From contig NC_061126.1 of NCBI RefSeq assembly GCF_905220365.1, forward strand, positions 15,934,001 through 15,998,000: 64,000 bases of DNA, in the 5' to 3' direction. The position numbers and the translations under genes were made by a program. The DNA is from Vanessa cardui (lineage: Eukaryota > Arthropoda > Insecta > Lepidoptera > Nymphalidae). The notes beneath the pieces were generated by a model. That model made no database searches, was not told the origin of the DNA, and saw nothing but the letters and a program-made list of their open reading frames with translations. Of this stretch, positions 48,630-60,300 are shown piece by piece; the first letter of the stretch is position 1; each line of letters opens with the position of its first letter.

Positions 48630-50265
48630 AAGCTTTACGAGTGCCTTTGATTCGCCCGTGCCCTTGACTCCGTCTCGTTGGTATGTATACAGTTGTGGTG
48701 GTCTCACAGTAATAACACTGCACTCTGCCACGAGTCGCACTCGGCAATGAGCAGCCTCCGAACGCGGCAGCTCGGACCGGCAAGCGCGACGGCCCGCACG
48801 CGAGGCGGCAGATAGCTGCCTGACGACAATAATTCGGAAGATTTTTATGTTTTAAAGGGCCGATACTAAAAGTCGACATGTACACTTACATAGAGAAATG
48901 AAGCGCTACCGGTTAGGAAAGAAAATATTACCTAATGAGAAACGGCGACAAAAAGTCAGCGGGTTAACTGTCCGTTTGTGATCGCGGTTTGTGGTTGTTT
49001 GCCGTCGAATAGTATTTTTTTCGCATCTATCATATGTAACATTGAGTATTGAGAAACAAAAGTTAATATTTTTTTTAGTTACTGGGTTGTTCGTCTTCAT
49101 TAAACAGTGATCACCGATCTATAAAAACATATATTTTGTTAATTCAATAAACACGTATTGCAAGAAAATATATAATCCTTGCTTGCGTAGTGTTCGTAAT
49201 GCTAAGCTATACATATAATAAAATTTGAGTCTGTTTGTAATATTAAAATAGCGCTTTTTTTAATCAATGCATATGCTTGTATAAGTACTAGGTACACGGT
49301 ACATATACCAAAATATTTTTTTTACAATTTTTGTCTGTTTGTGTTCCGGCTCATCTCTGGAACGGCTGCGCCGATTTTGACGGGTTTTTCAAAATATAGC
49401 GTCAAATGGTAAGTAAATTTTAATACACGACTTCACGCGTCGTAAGAAGTTGCTGCGAAAGCTAAGAATTAAGAGGAAGTGGGGCGGCTCTGCTTGGCGG
49501 CCGCGACGCACAGGAAGTCTGAGTACCATGTGTGGAAATATGAAGAGCACATTGTCATATTTCTACATATTGTATACTATTCGAATTAAAGTTTTTGACA
49601 ATGTTGTGTTCTGATTTTTTTTTAACCCAAAAAAATATTTAACTTTGGTTATTTATAACAAATAAATGGCTACCAAAATGCTAGCTTTACTACATCTTAA
49701 CACAGTACGAGTACGTACAATGTTTAAATAGATCAATTAGTTGGTATTATTTATCAAAGCAATTATTGGATAGCCATTTTGGGCCAATTTAGCCATCAGT
49801 GGATAGATTTATAGTATAGGTTAAATTAATTATAAAATTGCCACGAGTTCGGAATATATATCCTGCCGAGAGGATCCGGCAAGGAGCTAAGTATTAAATT
49901 TATGTAAGGAATAACGATAGTCTCTTATTAATGCCAGTGCAGCAAAAAACATCTGCGAATACGCCCATATAAGTTAAGTTTGGTTTTATTTATTTGCCTT
50001 GGACGAAGTCACGAGCCGGAGTGGGTAATTTATTGATCTATTACAAACAAATAAAAAATAATACCTTGCCTAACCTATACAGGTGTTTTTGCTGCGCCGT
50101 GCCGGCGATGATACCAGACCACTTCTTATGAAGAATGGCTGAAGCAGCATTTTAGTGCTGTGCATGTTGTTGCCTCGTGATGCAAAGCACCACGACAGCA
50201 AAACGAACTAAAATATACCCAGTCGTTTTCTTAAAACAAAGCTATTTCATAATGATAGTCTAGGG
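48630..50265. other. Intergenic region after Mob2
   Basis: No gene recognised. Around 49320-49480 GTTCCGGCTCATCTCTGGAA followed by GCGCCGATTTTGACGGGTTT is a decayed transposable-element phrase. The rest is AT-rich. Confidence 0.5.
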
Positions 50266-50269
50266 TCGG

Positions 50270-50403
50270 CATTAGAAATTCGCATCCCGAATTTGATGAT
50301 AGTAGGGGTTGTTTCTTAAGGGGGTTGCTCCCCTCTCGAAATTGAGACCCCCCCTTAACCCCCCCCTTCCCCAACCTTAAATTCTGGATGCGATTTTCTA
50401 ATG
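50270..50403. mobile_element. Short palindromic MITE with about 25-bp inverted ends
   Basis: The left end CATTAGAAATTCGCATCC is mirrored on the right as GGATGCGATTTTCTAATG with few mismatches. The 134-base element has C- and G-runs in its centre. No coding capacity. Confidence 0.7.
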
Positions 50404-50476
50404 CAATCCCATAGTCTATTGTAATCTAGGATTTAGTTTGTATAAAACGCTGATTACTGAACATTGTATTCCTTGA

Positions 50477-50770
50477 CAGAGTCGGATTTAAAGTTCTCGA
50501 GGCCCTGGGCTTGTGGCCCAGTGGAGGCCCTAGACCAACAGGAGCGTGGAGACCCCAATAATTATATTATGGATTATTAAACTTTTTTTATTTCAACCAG
50601 TATGCTATGATTTATTTATTAGTATCGATAACTTTTAACACATTAAGTAGTAAGATTATTATAATTTGACTACATCTCGGTATTTGTTAACTCGCTGAAA
50701 AGTATTGTGGCCCCCACTCATGTGGAGGCCCCAGGGCAGTTGCCCCGGTAGTCCCCTAAATACGGCCCTG
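50477..50770. mobile_element. hAT-type MITE with 8-bp target duplication
   Basis: Ends CAGAGTCGGATTTA and (complement) CAGGGCCGTATTTA are hAT terminal repeats, 11 of 14 matching. The flanks TTCCTTGA and TTCCTAGA are an 8-base target duplication with one change. The 294-base interior has no transposase. Confidence 0.8.
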
Positions 50771-51334
50771 TTCCTAGAACATTACTCTAAATTAATTAAT
50801 TCAACGATTCAATTGCACACCAAATTATATATTATCCTTTTTGCTGCTGACCTACGTTCTATCTGGCACTTCACTTTGAACACACTCCGTTAATATGTGA
50901 TACACATCTTTAAAACCCACCAACCAACCACCAATTGGTAGAGGTACTTTTTTAAGGCAAAATGCAAATTTATTTATTTTTATAACCCAAGAAATATCGA
51001 GGGCTGTAGCTGAGTAGTCTTATACCAGATACCTTTTTGTGTTGACCTTTCTTCGAAGGATTCATCCCACGTGTCTTGGCATCGTTTATACTTCTTTTTA
51101 CCTTTAGCATAATACATACTTCTGCTGAGAATACTCCAACATATGAACTCACTTTGATTTGAGTATCGATTTTTTTCAATTATTAGTTTTAAGACTACTC
51201 ACCTGCACCTTCTATACTGCGGCAAGTTACGCAATAGTTGCAGATTATCCCTGTTAGTTGTGAAGTCTTTATCTACACCTACTACTTCTAGGGACTTGAA
51301 ATTATGTAAAAACATATTTGTCGTGGTATTGAGA

Positions 51335-51720
51335 AAACTTATAACACCAAGTTTTCGACTCCGCAAAGTCAATAAATCTTTCTTGAGGCAAGGTGTCCGT
51401 TTATATAATAAAATTCCGCAGACATTTTTAACTTTACCGTTTCGTAAATTCAAATCGTTTATAAAAAATACATTGGTAAAAAAAGCATATTATTCGATAC
51501 AAGATTTTGTAGATGATAAAAAAGCTTGGAATTAATACCTCTTGACTTCCAGGCAGGATACATTACATACACATATAATTGTATTTAGCTAATATGACTG
51601 TATTTTTTAAATGTTGAAAAAGAGTAACTACTCAGTTTCTTGCCGGTTCTTTTCGGTAAAATCTACTTTCCGAACCGGTGGGTTAAATGACATAAAAATA
51701 TTTATGGAATAAATAACGTG
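51335..51720 (+). pseudogene. 5'-truncated LINE, C-terminal ORF and 3' UTR
   Basis: LITPSFRLRKVNKSFLRQGV, RLYNKIPQTFLTLPF and VKKAYYSIQDFVDDKKAWN then a stop: the C-terminus of a LINE reverse transcriptase. The 3' UTR phrase TTCTTGCCGGTTCTTTTCGG and CTTTCCGAACCGGTGG follows. The same segment recurs at 59880-60290. Confidence 0.8.
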
Positions 51721-51724
51721 ATAG

Positions 51725-52600
51725 TATCATAATGCTTCATATCGATTGGCTTAAATACACTAGTTGTGCTTACAATCGTTTACGCGGTTATATGCATCAA
51801 GCGTAAAGTATAAGTATAAATAACAGACACCAACACGGCAATCATCTTAGCTTTACTGTATAAGAAAATTCCTAATGATTTAGCTGTGGTATAGCAATAT
51901 TTGAATATCATAAGGAACTCAACAATTAAAGTTATCATTATCATTAATTGCATCAACCTTTTGCAATCATTCGACGATCAAATTAATATCACCGGGAATT
52001 TAACAAGCACGAGTCTCTTTTTGATTTTCTATATAATCTATAGCACAAGCATCGAAGATTAATTACCTATATAGATATTTTTAGAACCAGAAGTAGGAAG
52101 TAGGTTAACCTCTAAAACAATTATCTTTGATTTATAATAACAATCAATCTACCACAAAAGAAAAACATTTAGTCTACAACACAAATAACCATCAATAATC
52201 ACATTACACCGTAATAATTATAATTGCAATTCTCAATGTGTCAACTACAAATCTCCCGCCTTTTTTTTTTTTAAATAGGTAAGTTGTATGACTTGACGCT
52301 GATGTTGCTTGTTTATTCCAACAATATATAATTCTTCTATGGTGCTTTTATAAATCGTATAGGTACCCATTATTATTTATAAGAAATGTATGAAAAAAAT
52401 AAGATGACTTAACAGCTATAATAATCTAGGGTGATGAGGCATGGTTAAATACAAACAAAAGTCATCTAAAAGAATTGTTTTTGAACGCAACCAAATGAGA
52501 AATGTCAATAATATTAGTTTGACAGAAGTTTCTTTTCGTTATCAATAATTATCAGTCTGATTGTGTAGTGTCGTGAACAATAGTGCTCGTAACTAAAAGT
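51725..52600. other. Upstream region of Hip14
   Basis: AT-rich; no gene or clear promoter motif seen. The Hip14 promoter is expected in the last few hundred bases. Confidence 0.4.
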
Positions 52601-52641
52601 AAAGTAATAATGTTATCATCGATGAGTAAACGGTAAACAGC

Positions 52642-52892
52642 ATGTACGACAGCACGTGCGGCGCCGCCGCTACGGGACAATGTGGGAAGTCGCAGCGCGA
52701 GGGCGATGGGCCTCCGCCGCGCGAGCCCCCACCGGCTCCTCTCGAACGCGATTACAGCGGATTCGATATTGTAAAAGCCACACAATATGGAGCTTTTGCT
52801 CGTGTAAAAGAACTTGTCGAGGCCGGTTGGGATGTAAATCAACCGGATCACGAAACAGTTACTCTCTTGCACTGGGCCTCAATAAACAATAG
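52642..52892 (+). CDS. Hip14: Hip14 exon 1
   Basis: Proline-rich start, then YSGFDIVKATQYGAFARVKE and TLLHWASINN, the first ankyrin repeat. Donor AG|GTACGT, phase 2. Confidence 0.92.
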
Positions 52893-55800
52893 GTACGTAG
52901 AAAAAAAAGTCAAAATTGTGTTTATTATTCTGATCAAATAGACTATTTTTCAAATTATTGTTACTCAGACAACCTGCATAAATTAAATTTACTTATTAAA
53001 GGAGTTTTGAGTATCTATGTATTACTGTTTTTTTGGAAATGAGGTTCTAATGCATTTGGTTTTGTCTTTTGACTCAATTGTCAACCACTTCAATTTTGTT
53101 CTTCTCATACATATTTAAAGTTATAAAAGTTTCAATCTCATAAAATATAAGTTTAATCTAGTCAATTTTATCATCATTTACCTGTTGGATAACACCTCGG
53201 ATTTCACCCCTTCAGGGGAATCTAATGATTAATGTTGAGAGAATTTTTTCAATTAATATTCACTTATCACAGGCTGAACATGATTGTAAAACCATTTTAT
53301 TCATATATATTTTCTTATGTGTCATAACTCAGTAAGATGTGAGCAAAAACATGAAAACAATGATGACCGCTGCCAAGCCTTTGAGTTCATTAGATTTATA
53401 TTATGCATTGTATTAAAAACATCATTCCAGATAACTGTTAATTTAGAAAACTATATTTATTTTAATCCTATTTTTTTACCATAACAATATGCTTGTGAAG
53501 TTTTGCTTAGGGCACAATTTTGCCTGAAATATATGTTTACTTAGAAATATAAATTATCTCAATAATAATTCACTAGTAATAATCTTGCTAATTAAATTTT
53601 TTTGTAGTTTACTACAATATTGTATTCTTTAGGAATAAGACATTGTCCTTACTTGTACTATTAAATGAAACTACACACTGTTGTTAAAACTTAATATTTA
53701 ATTAATGCAAATAAATGTATTGTACAAATAAATAAAGAAAACTATTGCCTGATCTAGGATTGGGTACAATGCCATCTACTGGTGGGAAGCAAAGAACAAA
53801 TAAAATTGTATGACTTAATATAATTTTTACTTGAGCGAAACTATACCCCGATTCAAAGTATACTAGCGCCATCTGTTACGCGTATGCTTAGTTATAACTT
53901 ACAATAATAATAAAATATATTAATTATTAACTTAAATCTGACAAATTAATATTAGATTCAACAGACATTAATGATATAATTTATAAAATGATAACTTATA
54001 AGCAACCCTTGATTCTTTGCGTAAGCTTAAGCTTTCATATGATACATAGTTAGAATGAGTATTATTCGAAGACGGGAGATCATCGAGTACCTGCTGTCGA
54101 AGGGCGCGAAGGTGGACGCGATCGGCGGCGAGCTGCAGTCGACGCCGCTGCACTGGGCCACGCGCCAGGGCCACCTGGAGGCCACGGTGCTGCTGGTGCG
54201 CGCCGGCGCCGACGCCTCGCTGCGCGACGCCGAGGGCTGCGCGTGCCTGCACCTGGCGGCGCAGTTCGGCCACACGGCCGTCGTGGCGTACCTGGTGGCG
54301 CGCGGCGTGGCGGCCGACGCGCCCGACGCGGGCGGCATGACGCCGCTCATGTGGGCCTGCTGGAAGGTGTCGGCCGTGGACCCGGCGCGCCTGCTGCTCA
54401 CCCTGGGCGCCTCCACCAACCCCACCGACCGTTCGCACGGCAACACCGCGCTGCACTGGGCGATACTCGCTCGCAACACCACGGCCATCACCACCCTGAT
54501 CCTCTACGTGAGTCGGGTCTTCGGAACTAGAGCCACCTTCGGCTGACCGATTCGGATCGCGACGGAGGACTTCATGATTTGATACTTTGCAGGGAAACGC
54601 GAGCTTAGACGTGCCTAACCTGCGCGGGGTGACGCCCCTCGCGATGTTGCAGAGCAGCGCGGACTCGCTGTGGGTTGGTTCCAAGGTGTCCGACAAAATA
54701 AAAGAGCATGCTGTGATATCGTCCAAAAAGAATATCTTCCGCCGACTAGCGTACGACAAGGTGAGCGACGTTTCGTTGCCGTCGTTTAGACTTTATATCT
54801 TTAGTATTACAGCGTCATTTCGATTTTCGACCAAAGTGTGTTCTCCCGAATAATCAAGTTCTGGATAATAAAATCCAATTATATAATTGTGAGTTTGATG
54901 TTCGTATTAATATTATCAAACTATAAAGGTTTTCTAAGTTATTACAAGATCAATGGTCGTATGATCTAGTTTTAGATTTTGTGTTTCATTATATGTACAT
55001 TATTACATACAAATTGTCACATAACTTGTACCCGGTTTCTCCATTGCAGAAGTTCCGATGGTGGTGCGTAGTGAGCATCCCCTTCCTAGCGTTCTACATC
55101 ACGGGGCTCGTGCTGGAGATGGACGCCATGTATCCGATCAAGGCCTTTCTTCTCGTCTGCTTCTACGCGCTTCTCCATTTTCTGACCAACGCGCTCTTCG
55201 ACGACGACCTCAAGAATATATTCCCTCTGAGCGTGTATCTGGCGACTAAGGTATACACACGGGAGGAGCTCCCTCCTCGTCACCATCAGAAGGTATTGCG
55301 CTCGATTCACCCAAATATGAAGCGATTCACACGAGTATTCATATGAATCGAGCGTAAGACTTTCTGTCTACCTCACAATATGGAAAAGGGCGTAAAATCA
55401 TGTAAAGCCGCTGCTTTACAACGAGTGACTAGTGTCGCAGGGACGCTTCCCTGCGACACTAGTCACTCGTTGCCAACACCCCTTGGCCAGTGGCCCGCGT
55501 GCTCACGCCCCGCGTCGCGCAGGTGTGGTTCTACATCACGTGGCTGGCGTTCGTGGCGCCCGCGGTGAGCGGCGCGGCCACGGCCGGCTTCCTGCTGTGC
55601 TCGCTGGCGCTCTGGTACACGTTCCTGCGCTCGTGGCGCAGCGACCCCGGCGTCATCAGCGCCAGCCGCGCCGACAAGTTCCGCGTGAGTGTCCGCCCCC
55701 CGCCCCCGCTCACCGCCCCCCCCTGCCCCGCTCACCGGCCGCTGCCCGCAGACCATCATCGAGCTGTCGGAGCGCGGCGGCGCGGGCGGCGGCTTCGAGC

Positions 55801-56508
55801 CGGCGCGCTTCTGCTCGGCGTGCCTGCTGCGGCGCCCGCTGCGCTCCAAGCACTGCTCCGTGTGCAACCGCTGCGTGGCCAAGTTCGACCACCACTGCCC
55901 CTGGGTCGCCAACTGCATCGGTAGGGCGTCTGCGTCGACGCTGACGATTCGAAAGTGCTCGGGCCTTTCGAGGCGTAGTAGCGCCGGACGGGATGATTCG
56001 ATTTTGACCGCTCGTTCCCCTCGCAGGAGCTAAGAACCACCGCTACTTCGTGGGGTTCCTGGTGAGCCTGGTGGTGATGTGCGCGTGGATGCTGTGGGGG
56101 GCGACGCGCTCGTTCTCGGCGCGCTGCGGGCCCGCCTCGGGGCCCGGGGCGCCGCTGGCCTGGGCCTCGTGCGACGCGTGGCTGGCCTGGGTGTCGCTGA
56201 ACGCCGCCTTCCACCTGTTCTGGGTGACGGTGCTGGCGTGCTGCCAGCTGTACCTCGTGGTGTGCCTGGGCATGACGACCAACGAGCAGCTGAACCGCGG
56301 GCGCTACCGGCACTTCCAGGCGCGGGGCGGGCGCTCGCCCTTCAGCCGCGGCCCGCTCAACAACCTGGCGGACTTCCTGGGCTGCGGCCTGTGCTGCGCC
56401 TCCGTGCGCCCGCGCGACTGGGCCGCGGCCGGCCTGGACGGGCCGGACGGGCCGGACGGGCCGGACGCCGACGATCGGCCCATGCTGTCGCCGCGCCACT
56501 TCGTGTGA
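52642..56508 (+). CDS. Hip14: Hip14 / ZDHHC17-type palmitoyltransferase, seven exons
   Basis: Ankyrin-repeat DHHC S-acyltransferase of Golgi and presynaptic membranes; the fly protein palmitoylates SNAP25 and CSP and is needed for exocytosis. Join: 52642-52892, 54072-54507, 54593-54760, 55050-55250, 55523-55684, 55752-55920, 56027-56508, giving 622 aa (human 632). Residues about 45-250 hold the ankyrin repeats (DIVKATQYGAF, HWATRQGHLEA, CLHLAAQFGHTAVVAYLVA). Two membrane helices are in 286-352, two more in 353-400. The Cys-rich domain spans about 427-465 with catalytic DHHC at 452-455 (Cys 455). Two more helices follow in exon 7, then a TTNE motif (TTxE box). All residues needed for zinc binding and catalysis look intact. 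ATG at 52642 is the first in the frame. Confidence 0.95.
52893..54071 (+). other. Hip14: Hip14 intron 1
   Basis: 1.18 kb, AT-rich. A stretch at about 53755-53875 has ATGCCATCTACTGGTG and TACTAGCGCCATCTGT, a phrase common in lepidopteran repeats, so it may hold a decayed element. Confidence 0.6.
54072..54507 (+). CDS. Hip14: Hip14 exon 2 (ankyrin repeats)
   Basis: Completes Arg, then REIIEYLLSKGAKVDAIGG, STPLHWATRQGHLEATVLLV, GMTPLMWACW and NTALHWAILARNTTA. Acceptor TTCGAAG is weak, but frame and homology fix it. Donor TAC|GTGAGT. Confidence 0.9.
54593..54760 (+). CDS. Hip14: Hip14 exon 3 (last ankyrin repeat and linker)
   Basis: GNASLDVPNLRGVTPLAML, then a basic linker FRRLAYDK before the first membrane helix. 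Acceptor ACTTTGCAG, donor AAG|GTGAGC, 56 codons. Confidence 0.88.
55050..55250 (+). CDS. Hip14: Hip14 exon 4 (membrane helices 1-2)
   Basis: KFRWWCVVSIPFLAFYITG and AFLLVCFYALLHFLTNALF helices, then PLSVYLATK as in ZDHHC17 (PLGIYLATK). Donor AAG|GTATAC. Confidence 0.9.
55419..55472. repeat. Perfect 25-bp inverted repeat with 4-base loop
   Basis: Positions 55419-55443 are the exact reverse complement of 55448-55472; loop CGCT. It lies wholly inside Hip14 intron 4 (55251-55522). Confidence 0.95.
55523..55684 (+). CDS. Hip14: Hip14 exon 5 (membrane helices 3-4)
   Basis: VWFYITWLAFVAPAVSG, AGFLLCSLALWYTFLRSW and RSDPGVISAS, the last matching the SDPGII motif of the family. Donor CGC|GTGAGT. Confidence 0.9.
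55752..55920 (+). CDS. Hip14: Hip14 exon 6 (DHHC Cys-rich domain)
   Basis: FCSACLLRRPLRSKHCSVCN, RCVAKFDHHCPWVANCI; all Cys/His positions of the two zinc sites and the DHHC are present. Donor ATC-G|GTAGGG, phase 1. Confidence 0.96.
56027..56508 (+). CDS. Hip14: Hip14 exon 7 (helices 5-6, TTxE and tail)
   Basis: GAKNHRYFVGFLVSLVVM, FHLFWVTVLACCQLYLVVCL, MTTNEQLNRGRYRHF, SPFSRGPLNNLADFLG, then a GPD repeat (9-base DNA units, about 56436-56466) and stop. Confidence 0.93.
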
Positions 56509-57014
56509 GCGCCTCGGCTCGCTGGGACATGCTGGGTCGCTGCGGCGTCGCGTCGCGTGTAAATTATATTTTTGTAAGTGTGTCCGTGGCGATTGTTGAC
56601 GAGATGATTCGTTGATTATTATTTTAATCGAATTAGTACAAAACATAAATTTTAAGTAGACCTTCCGTCTGTCGACGTTTACGGTTCCTTCTCTTCCACC
56701 TACAAAGAATGACGACGTCAGCGGGAGACGCGGGGGGGCCTTGACTTGTTTGTCAACACCGGAGTTGTAAACTAGAAGTATCTATTTCATAAATCGTATC
56801 GTTTGGAGGCTGCGGACGGGGACCGTTCGCAGTTCGCTGTAAAGTAAATATATATGATAATAGTGATGTTTATTTTATTATAGTTAGTATTTTTACAATT
56901 TTGACGCTTTGATATTACTTTAAGGTGCCTCGAGGGCGTCGTGCGTTAATTTAATTATAATTATACTCGACAGCAAATGATATAGTACAGAAGTCATAAC
57001 TATACGTTTCACAA

Positions 57015-57063
57015 GTACCTGTGTGTGCGTGCGTGCGTGCGTGCGAGCGAGCGTGCGTGCGAG
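57015..57063. repeat. (GTGC)n / (GCGT)n microsatellite in the Hip14 3' UTR
   Basis: GTGCGTGCGTGCGTGC with GAGC interruptions, downstream of the Hip14 stop and before its polyA signal. Confidence 0.85.
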
Positions 57064-57360
57064 GTGTTGACGCGTCAGTATTAGCACGACTGTTTCACTA
57101 AGATTGTTCGATGTAAATACTTTAAAGATGTAATAATATTTTATCACAAATATTTAACTACTTAACTATGTACTAGGTATGCTTCATATCAGGTTTAATA
57201 CGAACAAAATATTCTAAATGCATATTCCTGTTTTATTAAATTTATACTTCCTAAGCTTAAAGCGAGTGTTCTGGAGTCTAATTTATTCGACGCGTGTCGA
57301 TGTAACTTTGTAAAGATTGAGATATTGTGTAACGATATAATACCAAATGCATTTGAATTT

Positions 57361-57366
57361 AATAAA
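57361..57366 (+). terminator. Candidate Hip14 polyadenylation signal
   Basis: AATAAA about 850 bases after the stop; AT-rich DNA from 56509 to here reads as 3' UTR. Confidence 0.5.
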
Positions 57367-57692
57367 GAAAACAAAAACCAGCTGTTGTTTCATTTTGTAA
57401 TATAGGTAATTGTAGTAAAGTACTATATTTGTTTTAATATACCTGCACTCTACATATATCTACGTTATACTACCACTATTACAACAACGACTACTATTAT
57501 ACATATTTCTATTTTTCTATATACCTACACACATATTTCGCAGGCCACTATAGTGAAACTAACCAATAAACCCCCAGCGACTTTACTAAACGGTGCTGTT
57601 CAACCAGCGGCTTGAGTGACACTCAGCCAGCACCAGCTTCTGACTTTATTTTTGTAATTAGTTAAAAAAGTAATCGATTGTCGGACTCGTTT

Positions 57693-57718
57693 AGAGAGAG
57701 AGAGAGAGAGAGAGAGAT
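57693..57718. repeat. (GA)n microsatellite
   Basis: Thirteen AG units in a row. Confidence 0.95.
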
Positions 57719-57784
57719 ATTGGCAAAAACAAATATTGTAATTCTAACCTTAATATAAGATTTTTAATTGTTCAGCAAGTTTTC

Positions 57785-58023
57785 ATTAATGGAATAAAGT
57801 CTTCTGGATGTGTACGTTAAAAATGTTTGTTCCACAAGGTTCAATTATGGGTCCCTTTCTATTTCTAGCATATATAAATGATCTTCCTTTCTATGTTAAA
57901 GGTATTTGTGATATAGTGTTGTTTGCTGATACTTTACTAATTTTAAAGTTAGACAGGAAAAAATCTGACTATGACGATGTGAACGGCGTGAGTTATCAGG
58001 AATACACGATTAGTTTTCAATAA
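57785..58023 (+). pseudogene. LINE fragment: reverse-transcriptase palm region
   Basis: MFVPQGSIMGPFLFLAYIND followed by LPFYVKGICDIVLFADTLL is the RT motif block that normally ends FADD; here the second catalytic Asp is Thr, so it is dead. Confidence 0.8.
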
Positions 58024-58329
58024 ATAATAATAAAAAAAAACATGTAGTTTCTATCCTACCCAAAGTTAGAAAGCATAATTATAATATGTGTCAAAACAGG
58101 GGCCACCGTCTTGATTTAGCCGATACTACGGTGTTTTCAGAAATAGAATTGGATTCCAGACTACAGTGTCCTTGACAGGAAAACAACACCGCAGCATATG
58201 CGGTCAGAAAAGTTAAATAACTAACTTATGCTGACACCGCTCGTTTAGTATATTTTGGCTATTTTCATAGTGTTATGTCATATCGAACGTAAAGATATTG
58301 TGAGCCTTTCTATTGAGCAAACTATAGAA

Positions 58330-58920
58330 ATAGCCTGTGCTTGAGCGTGTCATTGTTGTATGCGTATACAGGCCCCCTAGTGGATTATATGAATTGTTTG
58401 AAAATGTATTGAAAAATAATTTATCAAAATTATCTGAATCTAATAAAGACATTATTGTTTGTGGAGATTTTAATACAAATTTACTGCATAATACAACCAC
58501 AAGTGGCAGTCGCAGCTCCGAGTTAAACTTAAATTATAATAATAAAGTCATAAATAGTGAACGGGAAGTTGCTTTAGTTTTTGAACAATTTTTTGCTGAC
58601 ATACCATTTTCTAGAACTAAGTTACTTATTTCTTCTCCAGCTGTTACCGAATCATTGATGAAAGAAAATGTACGAGAATGCAAATCAAAATTTAATTTTA
58701 CCCCTGTGAACACCAATGTCATAACTTGTACATTTAAGTCATTAGAATTTTTTTTAAGAAAACTACTGATCTATGGGGTATTTCTGTAAAGGTGATAAAT
58801 TCAGTTATTGATGTGATTGCACCTTACCTTGCAACGTGGTGTATTTCTTGACCTGATGAAACATAACAAAGTCATTCCAATATTTAAATCTGGTAGCTCT
58901 TCAGATCCTATTCATATTTC
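58330..58920 (+). pseudogene. LINE fragment: end of endonuclease to start of RT
   Basis: VIVVCVYRPPSGLYELFENV and DIIVCGDFNTNLL are APE-type endonuclease motifs; then a linker and MKHNKVIPIFKSGSSSDP, the RT entry motif. Stops and frameshifts intervene. Confidence 0.75.
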
Positions 58921-58955
58921 ATAGTATTCATAATTCATAGTTTAAACTGAATAAA

Positions 58956-60290
58956 ATGACAAAACCTATGCCCTCTTACTTAAATATTATACATCAAAAT
59001 ATACAGGGCATAGGTGGCAAAGATCATGAAATAGAATTATTTTCAGAAAATTACAGAACTCATGTATTTTGTTTCACAGAGCATTGGATTAAAAGTTTTG
59101 ACATATTTAATATCCCAAACTTTAAATTGTCAAGTACATTCGTAAGAGGGAATGCTATTCGCGGTGGCTCATTAATATTAGTACGGAATGATATCATTTG
59201 TAAATCTCGAAAAGATATTGTCTCTGTCGAACGTACTATCGAATTATCCTGCGTGGAATTTCCGCAGTACATTATAGTATGCGTGTACCGGCCCCTATCG
59301 GGAGATTTTTGCTTATTTGAAACCACTATGGAGTATGTTCTTAAAAAGATAAGCGAAAGTAATAAATATATAATTGTATGTGGCGACTTTAACGTCGACT
59401 TATTAAAAGCTACTTCGCTGAGTGTTCGATTAGTCACATTGTTTAGGTCATTTAATTTAACGCACCGAGTTAATGAACCAACACGAATAACCAACGATAC
59501 TTCTACGTGTATTGACAATGTGTTTTGTGACCGTGAAATATATGAATTTTCAATTATAAATAATTTAACACTGTGGTCAGAAGTTTTCTTTAGAACACAA
59601 AGAAATTATTCATTCAAAAAAAATAATGTACAGGCCAATAACGGCTCATAAAGTAAACTGTTTTAAAGATATTGTGGCGTGTAAATTAGCTTATTTAGAT
59701 CTAACGACACAAGATCCAAATGAACTTTATAATTCATTTTTTTTTTTGAATTAATATTAATAGAATTTAATAAAATATTTAAAATGAAATCATTTTATAA
59801 TAATACAAAATTGAAGTTTAGTGACTGGGCTACTATTAGTATATATAAAAGCAGAAATAAATTATACGACCTATAGGATAAGCTTATAACGCCAAGTTTC
59901 CGACTCCGCAAAGTCAATAAATCTTTCTTGGGGCAAGGTATCCATTTCTATAATAAAATTCCACAGACATTTTAACTTTGCCGTCTCGTACATTCAAATC
60001 GCTTACAAAAAAAAACATTGGTGAAAAAGGCGTATTATTCGATACAAGATTTTGTAGATGATAAAAAAGCGTGGAATTAATATCTTTTGACTTCGAGGCA
60101 GGATATATTAATTTAATAATTGTATTTTTTTTTAAATGTTGAAAAAGGGTAACTACTGAGTTTCTTGCCGGTTCTTCTCGGTAGAATCTACTTTCCGAAC
60201 CGGTGGTAGCTTCACTTAATTGTTAAATGACGATTCAAAAGTGCTTGTAAAAGCCCACTTGAATAAAGTATACTTTGGTTTTGATTTTTT
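58956..60290 (+). pseudogene. LINE copy with the RT domain deleted
   Basis: ATG at 58956 opens 231 codons of APE endonuclease: YLNIIHQNIQGIGGK, FCFTEHWI, IIVCVYRPLSG, IIVCGDFNVDLL, FNLTHRVNEPTRI. A degenerate linker follows (KLKFSDWATISIYKSRNKLY, to about 59870). The sequence then jumps directly to the ORF C-terminus (PSFRLRKVNKSFLGQG-like, 59895 on) and the 3' UTR (TTCTTGCCGGTTCTTCTCGG; GAATAAAGTATAC). The polymerase domain between linker and C-terminus is missing. Confidence 0.8.
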
Positions 60291-60300
60291 GATTTTTTTA

